DNA of 64,000 bases from Cnuella takakiae (GCF_001953305.1 NZ_MTFE01000010.1:1084187-1148186); one strand, 5' to 3'; counted from the first letter of the stretch, positions 26,331-35,324 are shown. Notes: a model not told the origin generated them from the letters alone. Numbers and translations are program-made.

Positions 26331-27627
26331 AAAGTTCCTGCTGTATCTCCAGCAAGCTCTCACCTGCTGCAAGGATTGTCAAATCCAGATCTTCATAGGT
26401 CAGTGCATTGTTCAGGAACCAGCTTTCAAATGCCGATGGCGGCAGGTAGATACCACGGCGCAGCATGGCATGGAAGAACTTCGAGAACAGGGCATTGTTG
26501 GCCGATGCCGCCGATGCAAAATCAGTAACGGGGCGGTCGCTGAAGTGCACCGAAATCATCGAGCCAATTTGGTTGATCACGTAAGGAATACCGCTCTTGC
26601 TGAACACGCTGTCGAGACCACCACGGAGGTACAGCGTTTTTTCATCCAGCTCGTTATAGTGCGTTTGGGTTTTGTTCAATTCGCTTAGTAAGGTGTAACC
26701 TGCCACCATCGCCAGCGGGTTGCCGCTAAGCGTACCTGCCTGGTACACATTGCCCAATGGCGCGATGTATTCCATGATCTCACGCTTGCCGCCAAATGCA
26801 CCTACAGGCATACCGGCGCCTATCACTTTACCATAGGTAACAAGGTCGGCATCCACCATCAGGCGTTGTTGCGCGCCGCCGGGTGCCAGGCGGAAACCGG
26901 TCATCACTTCATCAAAAATGAAGACGATGTTTTCCTGTGTGCACAGTAAACGCAAACCTTCCAGGAAGCCGGGCTCGGGAAGAATACAACCCATGTTGCC
27001 TGCTACAGGCTCGATAATGATGGCTGCAATTTCGTTTTTGTTTTCCGCTACCAATCGCTGCACTACTTCAAGGTCGTTATAAGGTGCAACCAAAGTATCG
27101 TTGGCAACGCCTGCCGTTACACCGGGCACTTGTTGAATATTAAACGTAGCCAACCCACTGCCTGCTTTCACCAGGAAAGAATCGGCATGACCATGGTAAC
27201 AACCTTCAAACTTGATGATCTTGTTTTTGCCGGTGTAGCCACGTGCCAGACGTACTGCACTCATACAGGCCTCTGTACCCGAAGAGGTCATGCGGATCAG
27301 GTCCACGTTGGGCGCCATGCTCTTGATCAGTTCGGCCATGTCGATCTCCAGTTCGGTAGGCGTACCAAACGATGTAGACTCGGTTGCTTTTTGCTGGATA
27401 GCTTGCACCACCAAATCGTGCGCATGACCCAGGATCATCGGACCCCAGGACGCGATGTAATCAATGAAGCGGTTGCCGTCTTCATCGTAGAGGTAAGCAC
27501 CTTTCGCACGCTGTATGAATACGGGTGTACCACCTACGCTTTTAAATGCGCGAACAGGAGAGTTCACACCACCGGGAATCGAGGCTTGGGCTTTTTCGAA
27601 TAATGTTTGGCTTTTAGTAAAGTTCAT
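26329..27627 (-). CDS. hemL: Glutamate-1-semialdehyde 2,1-aminomutase
   Basis: A 432-residue PLP enzyme that converts glutamate-1-semialdehyde to 5-aminolevulinate. It belongs to the class-III aminotransferase fold: [52 protein letters not shown], and the PLP lysine in [19 protein letters not shown]. It is the last gene of the leftward heme cluster. Its stop codon coincides with the end of an R6 repeat. The 78-base gap to hemB holds an R12 hairpin. Confidence 0.96.
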   Translation of the reverse strand: MNFTKSQTLFEKAQASIPGGVNSPVRAFKSVGGTPVFIQRAKGAYLYDEDGNRFIDYIASWGPMILGHAHDLVVQAIQQKATESTSFGTPTELEIDMAELIKSMAPNVDLIRMTSSGTEACMSAVRLARGYTGKNKIIKFEGCYHGHADSFLVKAGSGLATFNIQQVPGVTAGVANDTLVAPYNDLEVVQRLVAENKNEIAAIIIEPVAGNMGCILPEPGFLEGLRLLCTQENIVFIFDEVMTGFRLAPGGAQQRLMVDADLVTYGKVIGAGMPVGAFGGKREIMEYIAPLGNVYQAGTLSGNPLAMVAGYTLLSELNKTQTHYNELDEKTLYLRGGLDSVFSKSGIPYVINQIGSMISVHFSDRPVTDFASAASANNALFSKFFHAMLRRGIYLPPSAFESWFLNNALTYEDLDLTILAAGESLLEIQQEL

Positions 27628-27642
27628 CTTCTTTATTTTTTT

Positions 27643-27713
27643 GCCACAAAGACGCTAAGGCACAAAGCAACACAAAGTCTTTGTGCATCTTTCTGTCTTT
27701 GTGCCTTAGTGGC
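27643..27713. repeat. R12 hairpin between hemB and hemL
   Basis: GCCACAAAGACGCTAAGGCA onward, with the inverted arm ending CTTTGTGCCTTAGTGGC at 27713. The right end includes the hemB stop and its last two codons. A sister copy lies between hemF and hemB. Confidence 0.85.
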
Positions 27714-28683
27714 CTAATATTCTTACTGCATCTTTTGCAAAGTAGGTCGCAATCAAATCGGCGCCTGCGCGCTTCATAGAAGTAAGCGTTTCTATGATGG
27801 CTTTCTCTTCATTAATCCAACCCATTTTCGCAGCTGCTTTTATCATGGCGTATTCACCGCTGATGTTGTAACAGCTTACCGGTACATCCACCGCGTTCTT
27901 TACTTCGCGGATGATATCGAGGTAAGACAGTGCGGGTTTAACCATAACAATATCCGCGCCTTCTTCCACGTCCATGATGGTTTCCTTCACCGCTTCCAGC
28001 CGGTTGGCATAATCCATCTGGTAGGTCTTCTTATCACCAAAGCCGGGAGCACTGTCCAGTGCGTCGCGGAAAGGACCATAAAAACAGGATGCGTATTTAG
28101 CGCTATAGGCCATGATGCCCACCTTGCTGAAATTGCTTTGCTCCAGTGCCTGGCGAATGGCTGCAATGCGGCCGTCCATCATATCGGAAGGAGCTACAAA
28201 ATCCGCACCTGCTTCGGCATGGCTCACACTCATCTGTGCCAGCACTTCAACGGTGGCATCATTCACGATCTCGCCGTTTTCTACTATGCCATCATGGCCA
28301 TAAGAAGAGAAGGGATCTAGCGCTACATCCGTCATTACCAGCATGTCGGGGCATGCATCCTTGATAGCACGGATGCTGCGTTGCATTAGGCCATTGGGGT
28401 TGATGGCTTCGGTGCCTTTGTTATCTTTTGTTTCGTCTTTGGCTTTTACAAAAAGCAGTACGCTTTTCAGGCCCATGCTCCACAGTTCCTTCACCTCCTT
28501 AACGGTGATGTCAAGGGAGTTGCGGTAATAGTTGGGCATAGATGCGATCTCTGAATGTACGTTCTCGCCTTCATCAATAAACAGCGGTACAATGAAGTCG
28601 TTCGGGGTCAGTTGTGTTTCAGCAACCAGGCTGCGTATTGCGGGAGATTGCCTAAGAATTCGATTTCTCCTTTGTAGAAACAT
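27706..28683 (-). CDS. hemB: Porphobilinogen synthase (ALA dehydratase)
   Basis: A 325-residue HemB, which condenses two 5-aminolevulinates to porphobilinogen. Both Schiff-base lysines are visible, in MAYSAKYASCFYGPF and ADIVMVKPALSYLD. The catalytic metal site reads DVALDPFSSYGHDG, with no cysteines, so this is the Mg2+-type rather than the zinc Cys3 type. The start at 28683 is preferred because the family begins MFLQRRNRILR; the upstream frame is repeat. The C-terminal Gly-His and stop are contributed by an R12 repeat. Confidence 0.96.
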   Translation of the reverse strand: MFLQRRNRILRQSPAIRSLVAETQLTPNDFIVPLFIDEGENVHSEIASMPNYYRNSLDITVKEVKELWSMGLKSVLLFVKAKDETKDNKGTEAINPNGLMQRSIRAIKDACPDMLVMTDVALDPFSSYGHDGIVENGEIVNDATVEVLAQMSVSHAEAGADFVAPSDMMDGRIAAIRQALEQSNFSKVGIMAYSAKYASCFYGPFRDALDSAPGFGDKKTYQMDYANRLEAVKETIMDVEEGADIVMVKPALSYLDIIREVKNAVDVPVSCYNISGEYAMIKAAAKMGWINEEKAIIETLTSMKRAGADLIATYFAKDAVRILGH

Positions 28684-28699
28684 GGCTTTTATGTTTTTG

Positions 28700-28770
28700 C
28701 CACAAAGACAGAAAGGCGCAAAGCGGCACAAAGCCTTAGTGCACCTTTCTGCCTTTGCGACTTAGTGGCT
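28700..28770. repeat. R12 hairpin between hemF and hemB
   Basis: GCCACAAAGACAGAAAGGCG onward, with inverted arm ending CTTTGCGACTTAGTGGC. It fills nearly all of the 91-base spacer within the heme operon. Confidence 0.85.
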
Positions 28771-28774
28771 AAAA

Positions 28775-29773
28775 TCAAACCCAATCCCGTGGATGCAAAC
28801 AGGCATCCAGCAAGTCAGCTTCGGGGCTGCCGGGCTGGGGTTGGTAGTTGTATTCAAAACGCACGGTTGGCGGAAGGCTCATCAGGATGCTTTCAATCCT
28901 GCCGTTGGTCTTCAACCCAAATAGGGTGCCGCGATCGTGCACGAGGTTGAATTCGGTATAACGTCCGCGGCGGATCTCCTGCCAATGCTTGTGTGCATCA
29001 GTGTAAGGCATATCCTTGCGTTTGTTCACAATAGGAACATATGCTTGTACAAATGCATCGCCGCAAGCCTGTCCGAAGGACATCCAGAAGTCCATTCCAC
29101 GGGCCCCTGCGGTGGAGGAGGATTGAGCAGCACTTAACCTGCCTTGGTAATCGTAGAAGATACCGCCAATACCACGTCGTTCGTTGTTGCGGTGGTAGTT
29201 CACAAAGTAATCATCACATACTTTCTTGAACGTCGGGTAAAATGAAGGGTCAAACTGATCGCACACCGTTTTGTATGTTCCATGAAAATGCCTGGCATCT
29301 TCTTCAAACAAATAATAAGGGGTAAGATCGGTACCGCCACCAAACCAGCGGTCAATGGTTTCGCCCGCTTCGTTATACAGTTCGAACATACGGTAGTTGC
29401 AATGCACCGTAGGTACAAATGGATTCAAAGGATGAATCACTAACGATAAGCCACAGGCAAACCAGGAGTGCCCGTTGATTTTGAGTTGGGTGCGCATGGC
29501 GTCTGTTACTTCACCAAACACTACAGAGGTATTGACGCCGCCTTTCTCAAATACATCACCACCTGCAATCACCCTTGTTTTGCCACCGCCACCTTCGGGG
29601 CGTTCCCATTTGTCTTCTATAAACTTGGCCTTGCCATCCGATTCTTCCAATGCCGAACAGATGCGGTTTTGCAAGTCGTAGATATAGGCGATCCATTGGT
29701 CTTTAACGGCCCCTCCCCGGCCCTCCCCGGTGGGGAGGGAGTTTGAGGCAAAAGCTTGACTATTTTGTTCCAT
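28775..29773 (-). CDS. hemF: Oxygen-dependent coproporphyrinogen III oxidase with repeat-derived N-terminus
   Basis: A 332-residue HemF, converting coproporphyrinogen III to protoporphyrinogen IX with O2. The core is intact: WERPEGGGGKTRVI, FEKGGVNTSVV, FGGGTDLTPYYLFEEDARHFH, NERRGIGGIFYDY, GRYTEFNLVHDRGTLFGLKT. Residues 12-22 ([11 protein letters not shown]) are encoded by an R5 palindrome at 29708-29743. The family normally begins close to what is here KDQWIAYIYDLQ (residue 24). The likely start is ATG 29773, outside the repeat; a GTG lies one codon earlier. It follows hemE by 47 bases. Confidence 0.94.
   Translation of the reverse strand: MEQNSQAFASNSLPTGEGRGGAVKDQWIAYIYDLQNRICSALEESDGKAKFIEDKWERPEGGGGKTRVIAGGDVFEKGGVNTSVVFGEVTDAMRTQLKINGHSWFACGLSLVIHPLNPFVPTVHCNYRMFELYNEAGETIDRWFGGGTDLTPYYLFEEDARHFHGTYKTVCDQFDPSFYPTFKKVCDDYFVNYHRNNERRGIGGIFYDYQGRLSAAQSSSTAGARGMDFWMSFGQACGDAFVQAYVPIVNKRKDMPYTDAHKHWQEIRRGRYTEFNLVHDRGTLFGLKTNGRIESILMSLPPTVRFEYNYQPQPGSPEADLLDACLHPRDWV
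29708..29743. repeat. R5 palindrome inside the hemF 5' coding region
   Basis: CCCTCCCCGGTGGGGAGGG preceded by CCCCTCCCCGG. It is in frame in hemF and is an inverted near-copy of 29824-29862, 80 bases away. Confidence 0.85.
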
Positions 29774-29820
29774 CACAAGGTTCGACGTTGCTGAATGTTT
29801 GATAAAAGTCGGAGTGTTTT

Positions 29821-30885
29821 TTATACTCCCTCCCCACCGGGGAGGGCAGGGGAGGGGCTGCTGTATTCCTTCACCGCCTCCACAAAGGCCTTCGCATGAT
29901 CTACGGGTACATTGGGCGTAATGCCATGGCCCAGGTTGGCAATGTAGCGCTGGGTGCCGAAGCCGTCGATCATTGCCTTAACGCTCTTCTTGATCTCTGG
30001 AACCGGTGCCAGCAGTTTGGCGGGATCGAAATTGCCCTGCAAAGTGATGTTGCCACCAGTCCACTCACGGGCCAGTTTGGGATCAATGGTCCAGTCGAGG
30101 CCAATGCCCGAGGCACTGCTTTGCGACAGGTCTTTTAGTGCATACCATGTGCCCTTAGGGAAGAGGATTACCGGTGCATGCTTGCTCACCGCATCTGAAA
30201 TCTGGATCAGGTAAGGCTTCGCAAAAGTGTTGAAATCGGCGGGGCTCAGCGAACCTGCCCAGCTATCAAATACTTGTACAGTATCCGCACCTGCTTTGGT
30301 TTGCGCAATCAGGTAGTCGATGGTGATATCCGTTATCTTCTGGAGCAGCTGGTGTGCCAGTTGGGGCTGTGTGTAGGCAAACTGCTTCGCCTTATCCCAT
30401 GTTTTACTGCCTTTGCCTTCCACCATGTAGCAGAGGATGGTCCAGGGGGCACCGGCAAAACCGATCAGGGGTGTGCGGCCGTTCAATTCTTGCTTGGTCA
30501 GCGTCAATGCATCCAGCACATACTTCAGGCTTTCTTCAGCGCCTGTTGTAATCAGCGCGTCGATGTCGGCCTGTGTTTGCATCACCTTGGGCAGCGAAGG
30601 GCCCTTGCCTTCTTCCATCAGCACTTCCACACCCATGGCTTGCGGAATCACGAGGATATCGGAGAATATGATGGCTGCATCAACACCCACCTGGTCGATG
30701 GGCTGCAGGGTAATCTCGGTTGCCAGTTCGGGCGTTTGTACGCGGGTGAAAAAGTCGTACTTGGCTTTCAGCTTCAGGTAGTCGGGCAGGTAGCGGCCGG
30801 CCTGGCGCATCATCCATACGGGAACACGTTCTACTTGTTCGCCACGCAGGGCACGCAGCAGCAGGTCATTCTTCAGGTTGCTCAT
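29821..30885 (-). CDS. hemE: Uroporphyrinogen decarboxylase with repeat-derived C-terminus
   Basis: A 354-residue HemE, decarboxylating uroporphyrinogen III to coproporphyrinogen [18 protein letters not shown] carries the conserved Arg residues, [12 protein letters not shown] the catalytic Asp region, [16 protein letters not shown] and [22 protein letters not shown] the family C-terminus. After VKEY the protein ends with [13 protein letters not shown], encoded by an R5 palindrome (29824-29862), with the stop at the repeat edge. This adds about a dozen residues to the usual length. The start overlaps the hemD stop (ATGA). Confidence 0.95.
   Translation of the reverse strand: MSNLKNDLLLRALRGEQVERVPVWMMRQAGRYLPDYLKLKAKYDFFTRVQTPELATEITLQPIDQVGVDAAIIFSDILVIPQAMGVEVLMEEGKGPSLPKVMQTQADIDALITTGAEESLKYVLDALTLTKQELNGRTPLIGFAGAPWTILCYMVEGKGSKTWDKAKQFAYTQPQLAHQLLQKITDITIDYLIAQTKAGADTVQVFDSWAGSLSPADFNTFAKPYLIQISDAVSKHAPVILFPKGTWYALKDLSQSSASGIGLDWTIDPKLAREWTGGNITLQGNFDPAKLLAPVPEIKKSVKAMIDGFGTQRYIANLGHGITPNVPVDHAKAFVEAVKEYSSPSPALPGGEGV
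29824..29862. repeat. R5 palindrome encoding the HemE C-terminus
   Basis: CCCTCCCCACCGGGGAGGG followed by CAGGGGAGGGG. It is read in hemE in a different frame and orientation from the copy in hemF, giving a Pro/Gly-rich tail. Confidence 0.85.
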
Positions 30886-31592
30886 TCGTTGGGCTGTTTA
30901 GGGTTGCGGTAGTAGTCCATCGCATCGCGAACAAGCTGTTCTTTCGACGGACTATCGGCAACGTATATGCGATTTGTTGTGTACGTGTTCAGTGCCGCGG
31001 CAGTGGTGGTGCCAATGGCAAAAAGATCGGTGCTTTCAGGGAGCTGTGAATTGCTGTTGAAAAAAGCATGCACTGCGCTGGGGCTGTAAAACAGGATGCC
31101 GTGGTAGGCCTTGTCCAGTACATGCGGTGTTTCGATGGTGCGGTAAACCATCACCTCGTTCAGTTCAATGCCGGCTTCCTTTAGTTTGTCGGGCAGCTCA
31201 TCGCGGCGGATATCGCCACAAAAAAAAGTGACTTCCTTTTCGCCTCGGCTAATGATGGTATCGGCGAGCGCTCCTGCATTGTCGGCGGTACCGGCAATGG
31301 TACCTAAATGCGCTTCGGCCAGCAGTTTGGTGGTGTTGCCGATGGCATAAATACGCCAGCCGGGTTTTTGCCCCAGGTAATGGTGTACGGCTTCAACGGC
31401 ATTCATGCTGGTAAACACCACGGTGGTATATGCGGTGGCCGCCTTTATTTGCACCTCCACTTCATCGTTAAGGATGGGCTCGGTATCAATAAAAGAAAGG
31501 CAATCGATGTGAAAGCCTTTGTGTGCCGCTTCTTCCAGCAGGGATGCCGGAAGGGGCCGGGTACTCAGTATGGTAAACTCAGGATTTTGCAT
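30882..31592 (-). CDS. hemD: Uroporphyrinogen-III synthase
   Basis: A 236-residue HemD, which closes hydroxymethylbilane to uroporphyrinogen III. The sequence is divergent, as usual in this family, but has the two-domain pattern with [54 protein letters not shown] and [12 protein letters not shown]. The start at 31592 overlaps hemC by 14 bases; an alternative ATG at 31622 would overlap more. The stop overlaps the hemE start by four bases. Position between hemC and hemE supports the call. Confidence 0.92.
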   Translation of the reverse strand: MQNPEFTILSTRPLPASLLEEAAHKGFHIDCLSFIDTEPILNDEVEVQIKAATAYTTVVFTSMNAVEAVHHYLGQKPGWRIYAIGNTTKLLAEAHLGTIAGTADNAGALADTIISRGEKEVTFFCGDIRRDELPDKLKEAGIELNEVMVYRTIETPHVLDKAYHGILFYSPSAVHAFFNSNSQLPESTDLFAIGTTTAAALNTYTTNRIYVADSPSKEQLVRDAMDYYRNPKQPNE

Positions 31593-32625
31593 TGCGTACT
31601 TGCTGAACAATTTCGTTGACATAAGGTTGGTTCAGCAATTCATTGGCCAGCAGCACACCCAGGGTTTGCGAATGCTCAGATGCAGATTCTTTTTCCACTT
31701 CCACCATGCGGCTGCCATCGGGAGCACAGATATTACCCCGCAGCCATACTTTTCCCCCGCGCATTTGCGCCAGCGCACTGATGGGCGTGGAGCAACCACC
31801 CATAAGGGTGCGGAGGAAATCACGTTCGGTTTTTACACAGAGGGCGGTATGCTCGTGGTGAAAGCTTTGGCAGGCATCAAACGCGTAGTTGTCATCTTTA
31901 CGGCAAACCACCATAATAGCGCCCTGTGCGGGTGCAGGCAGCATCCAGTCGAGGTCAATGCTCTTTTCGGGGCGGAGGTTGATGCGCTCCAGGCCGGCAC
32001 CGGCGAAGATGGCGCCGTTCCAGTTGCTTTCGGCCACCTTGCGCAGGCGGGTATTTACATTGCCGCGCAGGTTTTCGATAGTATGAGTAGGGTAGCGGTG
32101 TTTCCACTGGGCGATGCGGCGGATGGAGGAGGTGGCTAAGGTGAATGGTGAATGGTGAGTAGTGAATGGTTGATCGTGAATGGTCAATGGTGAATGGTGA
32201 ATCGCTGCCGTTGATGGCTCATTCACCATTGATGATTGCCCATTGCCCATTGCCCATTGGCCATTCACAAATCCCAGTTGCTCCAGGTCCGAATCATTTT
32301 TATACACAAAGATGTCTTTATGCGAAGCACGCTCCAGCACGGCGGCCTGTTGCAGGCCATTGGCCAGCTGGGTAGGCACGTCCTTCATGGAGTGTACGGC
32401 GATGTCGATGGTATTGTTGAGCAGGGCAATGTCCAGCACTTTGGTAAATACACCGGTAACACCTATTTCGTATAGGGGGGTAACGAGGTTGATATCACCC
32501 TCGCTTTTCATATACACCAGCTCGGAAGCGATGCCGGCGGTTTTGAGTAAATCCTGCACTAAAGTGGCCTGCCACACAGCCAGCTGGCTGTCGCGGGTAC
32601 CAATACGAAGGGGTTGTGAGCTCAT
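31579..32625 (-). CDS. hemC: Hydroxymethylbilane synthase with in-frame repeat insertion
   Basis: A 348-residue HemC (porphobilinogen deaminase); the family is usually about 300-315. It polymerises four porphobilinogens on a dipyrromethane cofactor. The catalytic Asp (HSMKDVPTQL, about residue 82), the substrate-binding ATSSIRR and LRGNVNTRLRK arginines, and the cofactor Cys (MGGCSTPISAL) are all present. Residues 120-162, from VNGQWAMGNG to TTHHSPFT, are encoded by a 128-bp R4 palindrome. They replace the short link before ATSSIRR and contain five His. No stop or frameshift occurs and the operon overlaps are kept, so I treat it as functional. Confidence 0.94.
   Translation of the reverse strand: MSSQPLRIGTRDSQLAVWQATLVQDLLKTAGIASELVYMKSEGDINLVTPLYEIGVTGVFTKVLDIALLNNTIDIAVHSMKDVPTQLANGLQQAAVLERASHKDIFVYKNDSDLEQLGFVNGQWAMGNGQSSMVNEPSTAAIHHSPLTIHDQPFTTHHSPFTLATSSIRRIAQWKHRYPTHTIENLRGNVNTRLRKVAESNWNGAIFAGAGLERINLRPEKSIDLDWMLPAPAQGAIMVVCRKDDNYAFDACQSFHHEHTALCVKTERDFLRTLMGGCSTPISALAQMRGGKVWLRGNICAPDGSRMVEVEKESASEHSQTLGVLLANELLNQPYVNEIVQQVRNAKS
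32141..32268. repeat. R4 palindrome inserted in hemC
   Basis: Plus-strand left arm: tandem GTGAATGGTGAATGGTGAGT-type units (32141-32200). Right arm: ATTCACCATTGATGATTGCC and CCCATTGCCCATTGGCCATT units (32221-32268). The loop is about 20 bases. In hemC it is read in frame without a stop. Related fragments occur at 20901-20940 and perhaps 205-232. Confidence 0.88.
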
Positions 32626-33857
32626 GATTGGGCGGTGCCGGTGGTCATAAATTTATTGATGGCCTCGAAGAAATGACAGGCTCCGCCGTTTTTTAAACGG
32701 ATCTTACCAGCCATATCATTGATCACCCGCTGGATGCGGGCATCGGCCTCCTTGCTGCAGCCGGTGCTGGAGCAAATAAAGTCGGGGTTGTTGTGGATCT
32801 CCTTCAGCTTGAGCTTGGTGGTTTTCAGCAGGGGCGCATGACGGCGCATCTGCTGCCACTCTTCAAACTCGCACATGCACTCGGCGATGATGGCCTTTGC
32901 CTTGGGGACTTCGGCTTCCCGCTTCTTCAGGGTTTCGTCCTTGAGTTTGGAGAGTTCATCCACGTTCACCAGATGTACGTTGGGCAGCACCTGTGCGTCG
33001 TCGGCAACATTATAAGGAATAGAAAGATCGATGATCAGTTTGTCGGTACCGCCTTCCAGGTGCTCTTTGCGGATCACCGGGTCGGTGGCATTGGTAGCCA
33101 CCAGGATGATATCGGCTTTGGCGATCTCTTCACCCAGGTTTTCCAGCAGGGCGTATTTCAGACCCAGCTCACCGGCCAGCTCGGCAGCCTTTTCGGGCGA
33201 GCGGTTGATGAGGGTAACGTTTTGGGTTTCAAGATAGTCCACCACGTTCTTGCAGGTATTGCGGCCTATTTTGCCTACACCCAGCAAGAGGATATTTTTT
33301 TCGGAAGGCTTTGCGATTACGTTGCGGATATACTGCACCGCGGCAAAAGCCACCGAAACGGTACCGCCACTCAGTTCGGTATTGTTCTTGATCAGTTTCG
33401 ACGATTGCAGCGCGGAGTTGAGCAGGCGTTCGGTGAAAGCGCCGATAAACCCGCGGTCTTTGGCAAACTTGCAGGCCAGCTTCATCTGTCCAACGATCTC
33501 GTAATCACCCAAAATCTGGGAGTCGAGACCGGCAGCTACCGAGTAAAGGTGCTCGATGGCTTTGTGGCCATTTTTGATATAGGCGAGTTTGGAAAAGGTT
33601 TCAGCAGAACCTGCGGTTTGCGTGCACAGCAGGTGGATGAGTTGCCCCGGGTGGTGGGCGAAACCGTACACTTCGGTACGGTTGCAGGTGGAAAGAACAA
33701 ACAGTTCGCCCAATCCGGAAGCCTTGGCTGTGTGCAGCAAAGTTTCGTACTGGTCATTGTTAATGGCAAACTGTCCGCGGATGGATGCATCCGTTTTCTT
33801 ATAGTTAATCCCTACAATGAAGAAATTGGTGATGTGCCTGTATTCGTTCGTTTCCAT
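32622..33857 (-). CDS. hemA: Glutamyl-tRNA reductase
   Basis: A 411-residue HemA, the NADPH-dependent first enzyme of the C5 heme pathway, reducing glutamyl-tRNA to glutamate-1-semialdehyde. The catalytic Cys is in LFVLSTCNRTEVYGF (about residue 58). The NADPH domain has LLLGVGKIGRNTCKNV. NRSPEKAAELAGELG and the C-terminal dimerisation helix follow. First gene of the leftward operon, with a TACCTTTG promoter element 30 bases upstream. Its stop overlaps the hemC start by four bases. Confidence 0.96.
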   Translation of the reverse strand: METNEYRHITNFFIVGINYKKTDASIRGQFAINNDQYETLLHTAKASGLGELFVLSTCNRTEVYGFAHHPGQLIHLLCTQTAGSAETFSKLAYIKNGHKAIEHLYSVAAGLDSQILGDYEIVGQMKLACKFAKDRGFIGAFTERLLNSALQSSKLIKNNTELSGGTVSVAFAAVQYIRNVIAKPSEKNILLLGVGKIGRNTCKNVVDYLETQNVTLINRSPEKAAELAGELGLKYALLENLGEEIAKADIILVATNATDPVIRKEHLEGGTDKLIIDLSIPYNVADDAQVLPNVHLVNVDELSKLKDETLKKREAEVPKAKAIIAECMCEFEEWQQMRRHAPLLKTTKLKLKEIHNNPDFICSSTGCSKEADARIQRVINDMAGKIRLKNGGACHFFEAINKFMTTGTAQS

Positions 33858-33887
33858 TCAGTGTATCTCGTCGGTGAAATCGCACAG

Positions 33888-33895
33888 CAAAGGTA
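33888..33895 (-). promoter_or_regulatory. -7 promoter element of the heme operon
   Basis: TACCTTTG on the minus strand, perfect match, 30 bases before the hemA ATG. A TTTG lies 13 bases further upstream, shorter than the usual spacing. Confidence 0.6.
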
Positions 33896-34017
33896 CTTGG
33901 GCACCATCCAAACTGTGCATCGTTCTGTCATTGATGTGTCATTTCAGCGTCTGATTTTCATCAGGTTGTAACCTGCTATGTGTCAATTGAACAATTTGGC
34001 GCATCAACTGTCTATGG

Positions 34018-34113
34018 GATTTCGGATGTGGGATTTCAGATTTCGATATTTGCCGGTTGCGTAAGCTTACTGCTGTCAACAGCCTCCGAATTCCAAAATC
34101 CCACATCCGAAAT
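34018..34113. repeat. R2 inverted repeat in the hemA-hemH divergent region
   Basis: GATTTCGGATGTGGGATTT (34019-34037) pairs perfectly with the inverted copy near 34095-34113. The promoter element of hemH follows directly. Confidence 0.85.
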
Positions 34114-34118
34114 CAGTT

Positions 34119-34126
34119 TACTTTTG
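34119..34126 (+). promoter_or_regulatory. -7 promoter element of hemH
   Basis: TACTTTTG, a perfect TAnnTTTG match, 16 bases before the hemH ATG and immediately after the R2 repeat. Confidence 0.55.
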
Positions 34127-34142
34127 TCACACGAAATTTTCT

Positions 34143-35207
34143 ATGAAAAGAGCTGTTGTTTTAATGAACCTGGGTTCGCCCGACTCTACCGAAGTAAAGG
34201 ATGTACGGCGCTATCTCGACGAGTTTTTGATGGACGAGCGGGTGATTGACAAGCCCTTATGGTTCCGGCGGCTGTTGGTGAAAGGCATTATTGTGCCGTT
34301 TCGTTCGCCTAAATCGGCTAAAGCGTACAAGAGCATCTGGACTGAAGAAGGCTCGCCCTTGCTGGTGATCAGCCGCCAGCTGCAGGATGCGCTGGATAAA
34401 GAAATCGATGAGCCGGTGGTACTGGCTATGCGTTATGGCAACCCTTCGCCCAAGGCGGCTTACGACAGCCTGGTGGCCCAAAACCCCGACCTGGAAGAGG
34501 TGATCCTGGTGCCCCTGTACCCGCATTATGCCATGAGCTCTTACGAAACGGCCGTGGAATATGCCAAGGAGCAGCACCGCACGGGTGGCTACAAGTTTAA
34601 GCTCACCACCATTAAGCCATACTACGACGACGATACCTACCTGCATGCCCTTTGCGAAAGCATCCGGCCGCAGCTGGAGCAGGACTACGACCAGATCCTG
34701 TTTTCGTACCACGGCGTGCCCGAACGGCATATAAAGAAAGGTGACATCACTGGCCAGCACTGCCTGCAGGTGGCCGGCTGCTGCGACAAGCCTTCGGCAG
34801 CGCACCAATATTGCTACCGGCACCAGTGCTGGGCTACTACCAAAGAAGTGGCCAGGCGCCTGAACATACCCGATGGCAAATGGGGCTTTTCGTTCCAGAG
34901 CCGCCTGGGCCGCGATCCCTGGCTGCAGCCTTATACCGCCAAGCGCCTGGAAGAGCTGCCTAAAGAAGGGGTGAAGAAACTGCTGGTGGTTTGCCCAGCC
35001 TTTGTGAGCGACTGCCTGGAAACCCTTGAAGAGATTGCCGAAGAAGGTAAGGAAGAGTTCATGCACGCCGGCGGCGAGTCGTTTGAAATGATTCCCTGCC
35101 TCAACGTACACCCGCTTTGGGTGGGCGCCCTCAAAAAATGGATCGGTGAACTCAGTTCCGGCGACAAAACCATGGAATTGGGGAAGATGTTTCATGAAAG
35201 AGCTTAG
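34143..35207 (+). CDS. hemH: Ferrochelatase
   Basis: A 354-residue HemH, inserting Fe2+ into the tetrapyrrole at the end of the pathway. VVLMNLGSPDSTEVKDVRRYL is the family start. The metal-binding His is in ILFSYHGVPERHIKKGD (about residue 190), VCPAFVSDCLETLEEI holds the conserved Glu region, and CCDKPSAAHQYCYRHQCWATT is Cys-rich and might ligate a cluster. Divergent from hemA, so heme synthesis may be controlled from both sides of one intergenic region. hemJ follows. Confidence 0.95.
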   Translation: MKRAVVLMNLGSPDSTEVKDVRRYLDEFLMDERVIDKPLWFRRLLVKGIIVPFRSPKSAKAYKSIWTEEGSPLLVISRQLQDALDKEIDEPVVLAMRYGNPSPKAAYDSLVAQNPDLEEVILVPLYPHYAMSSYETAVEYAKEQHRTGGYKFKLTTIKPYYDDDTYLHALCESIRPQLEQDYDQILFSYHGVPERHIKKGDITGQHCLQVAGCCDKPSAAHQYCYRHQCWATTKEVARRLNIPDGKWGFSFQSRLGRDPWLQPYTAKRLEELPKEGVKKLLVVCPAFVSDCLETLEEIAEEGKEEFMHAGGESFEMIPCLNVHPLWVGALKKWIGELSSGDKTMELGKMFHERA

Positions 35208-35211
35208 GGTA

Positions 35212-35274
35212 AGTTCAAAGTCAAAAGTTCAAAGTCAGGGTCATGAGTAATCCCGGCTTTGAACTTTGAACTAG
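35212..35274. repeat. R13 inverted repeat between hemH and hemJ
   Basis: AGTTCAAAGTCAAAAGTTCA (35212 onward) and CTTTGAACTTTGAACTAGC (35256-35274). It occupies the leader of hemJ. Confidence 0.8.
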
Positions 35275-35324
35275 CAACCTTCAACTCAATACTGGCAGCA
35301 ATTCCTTCACTTCAACCTCCACGC

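Noticed and set aside
32141-32268. CRISPR-like array of short GGTGAATGGTGAATGG units
   Set aside because: Units are adjacent without unique spacers of constant length, arms are inverted, and there are no cas genes; it is a palindromic repeat within hemC.
31579-32625. hemC as a pseudogene broken by a repeat
   Set aside because: The frame is intact, all catalytic residues are present, and the coupled overlaps with hemA and hemD are kept.
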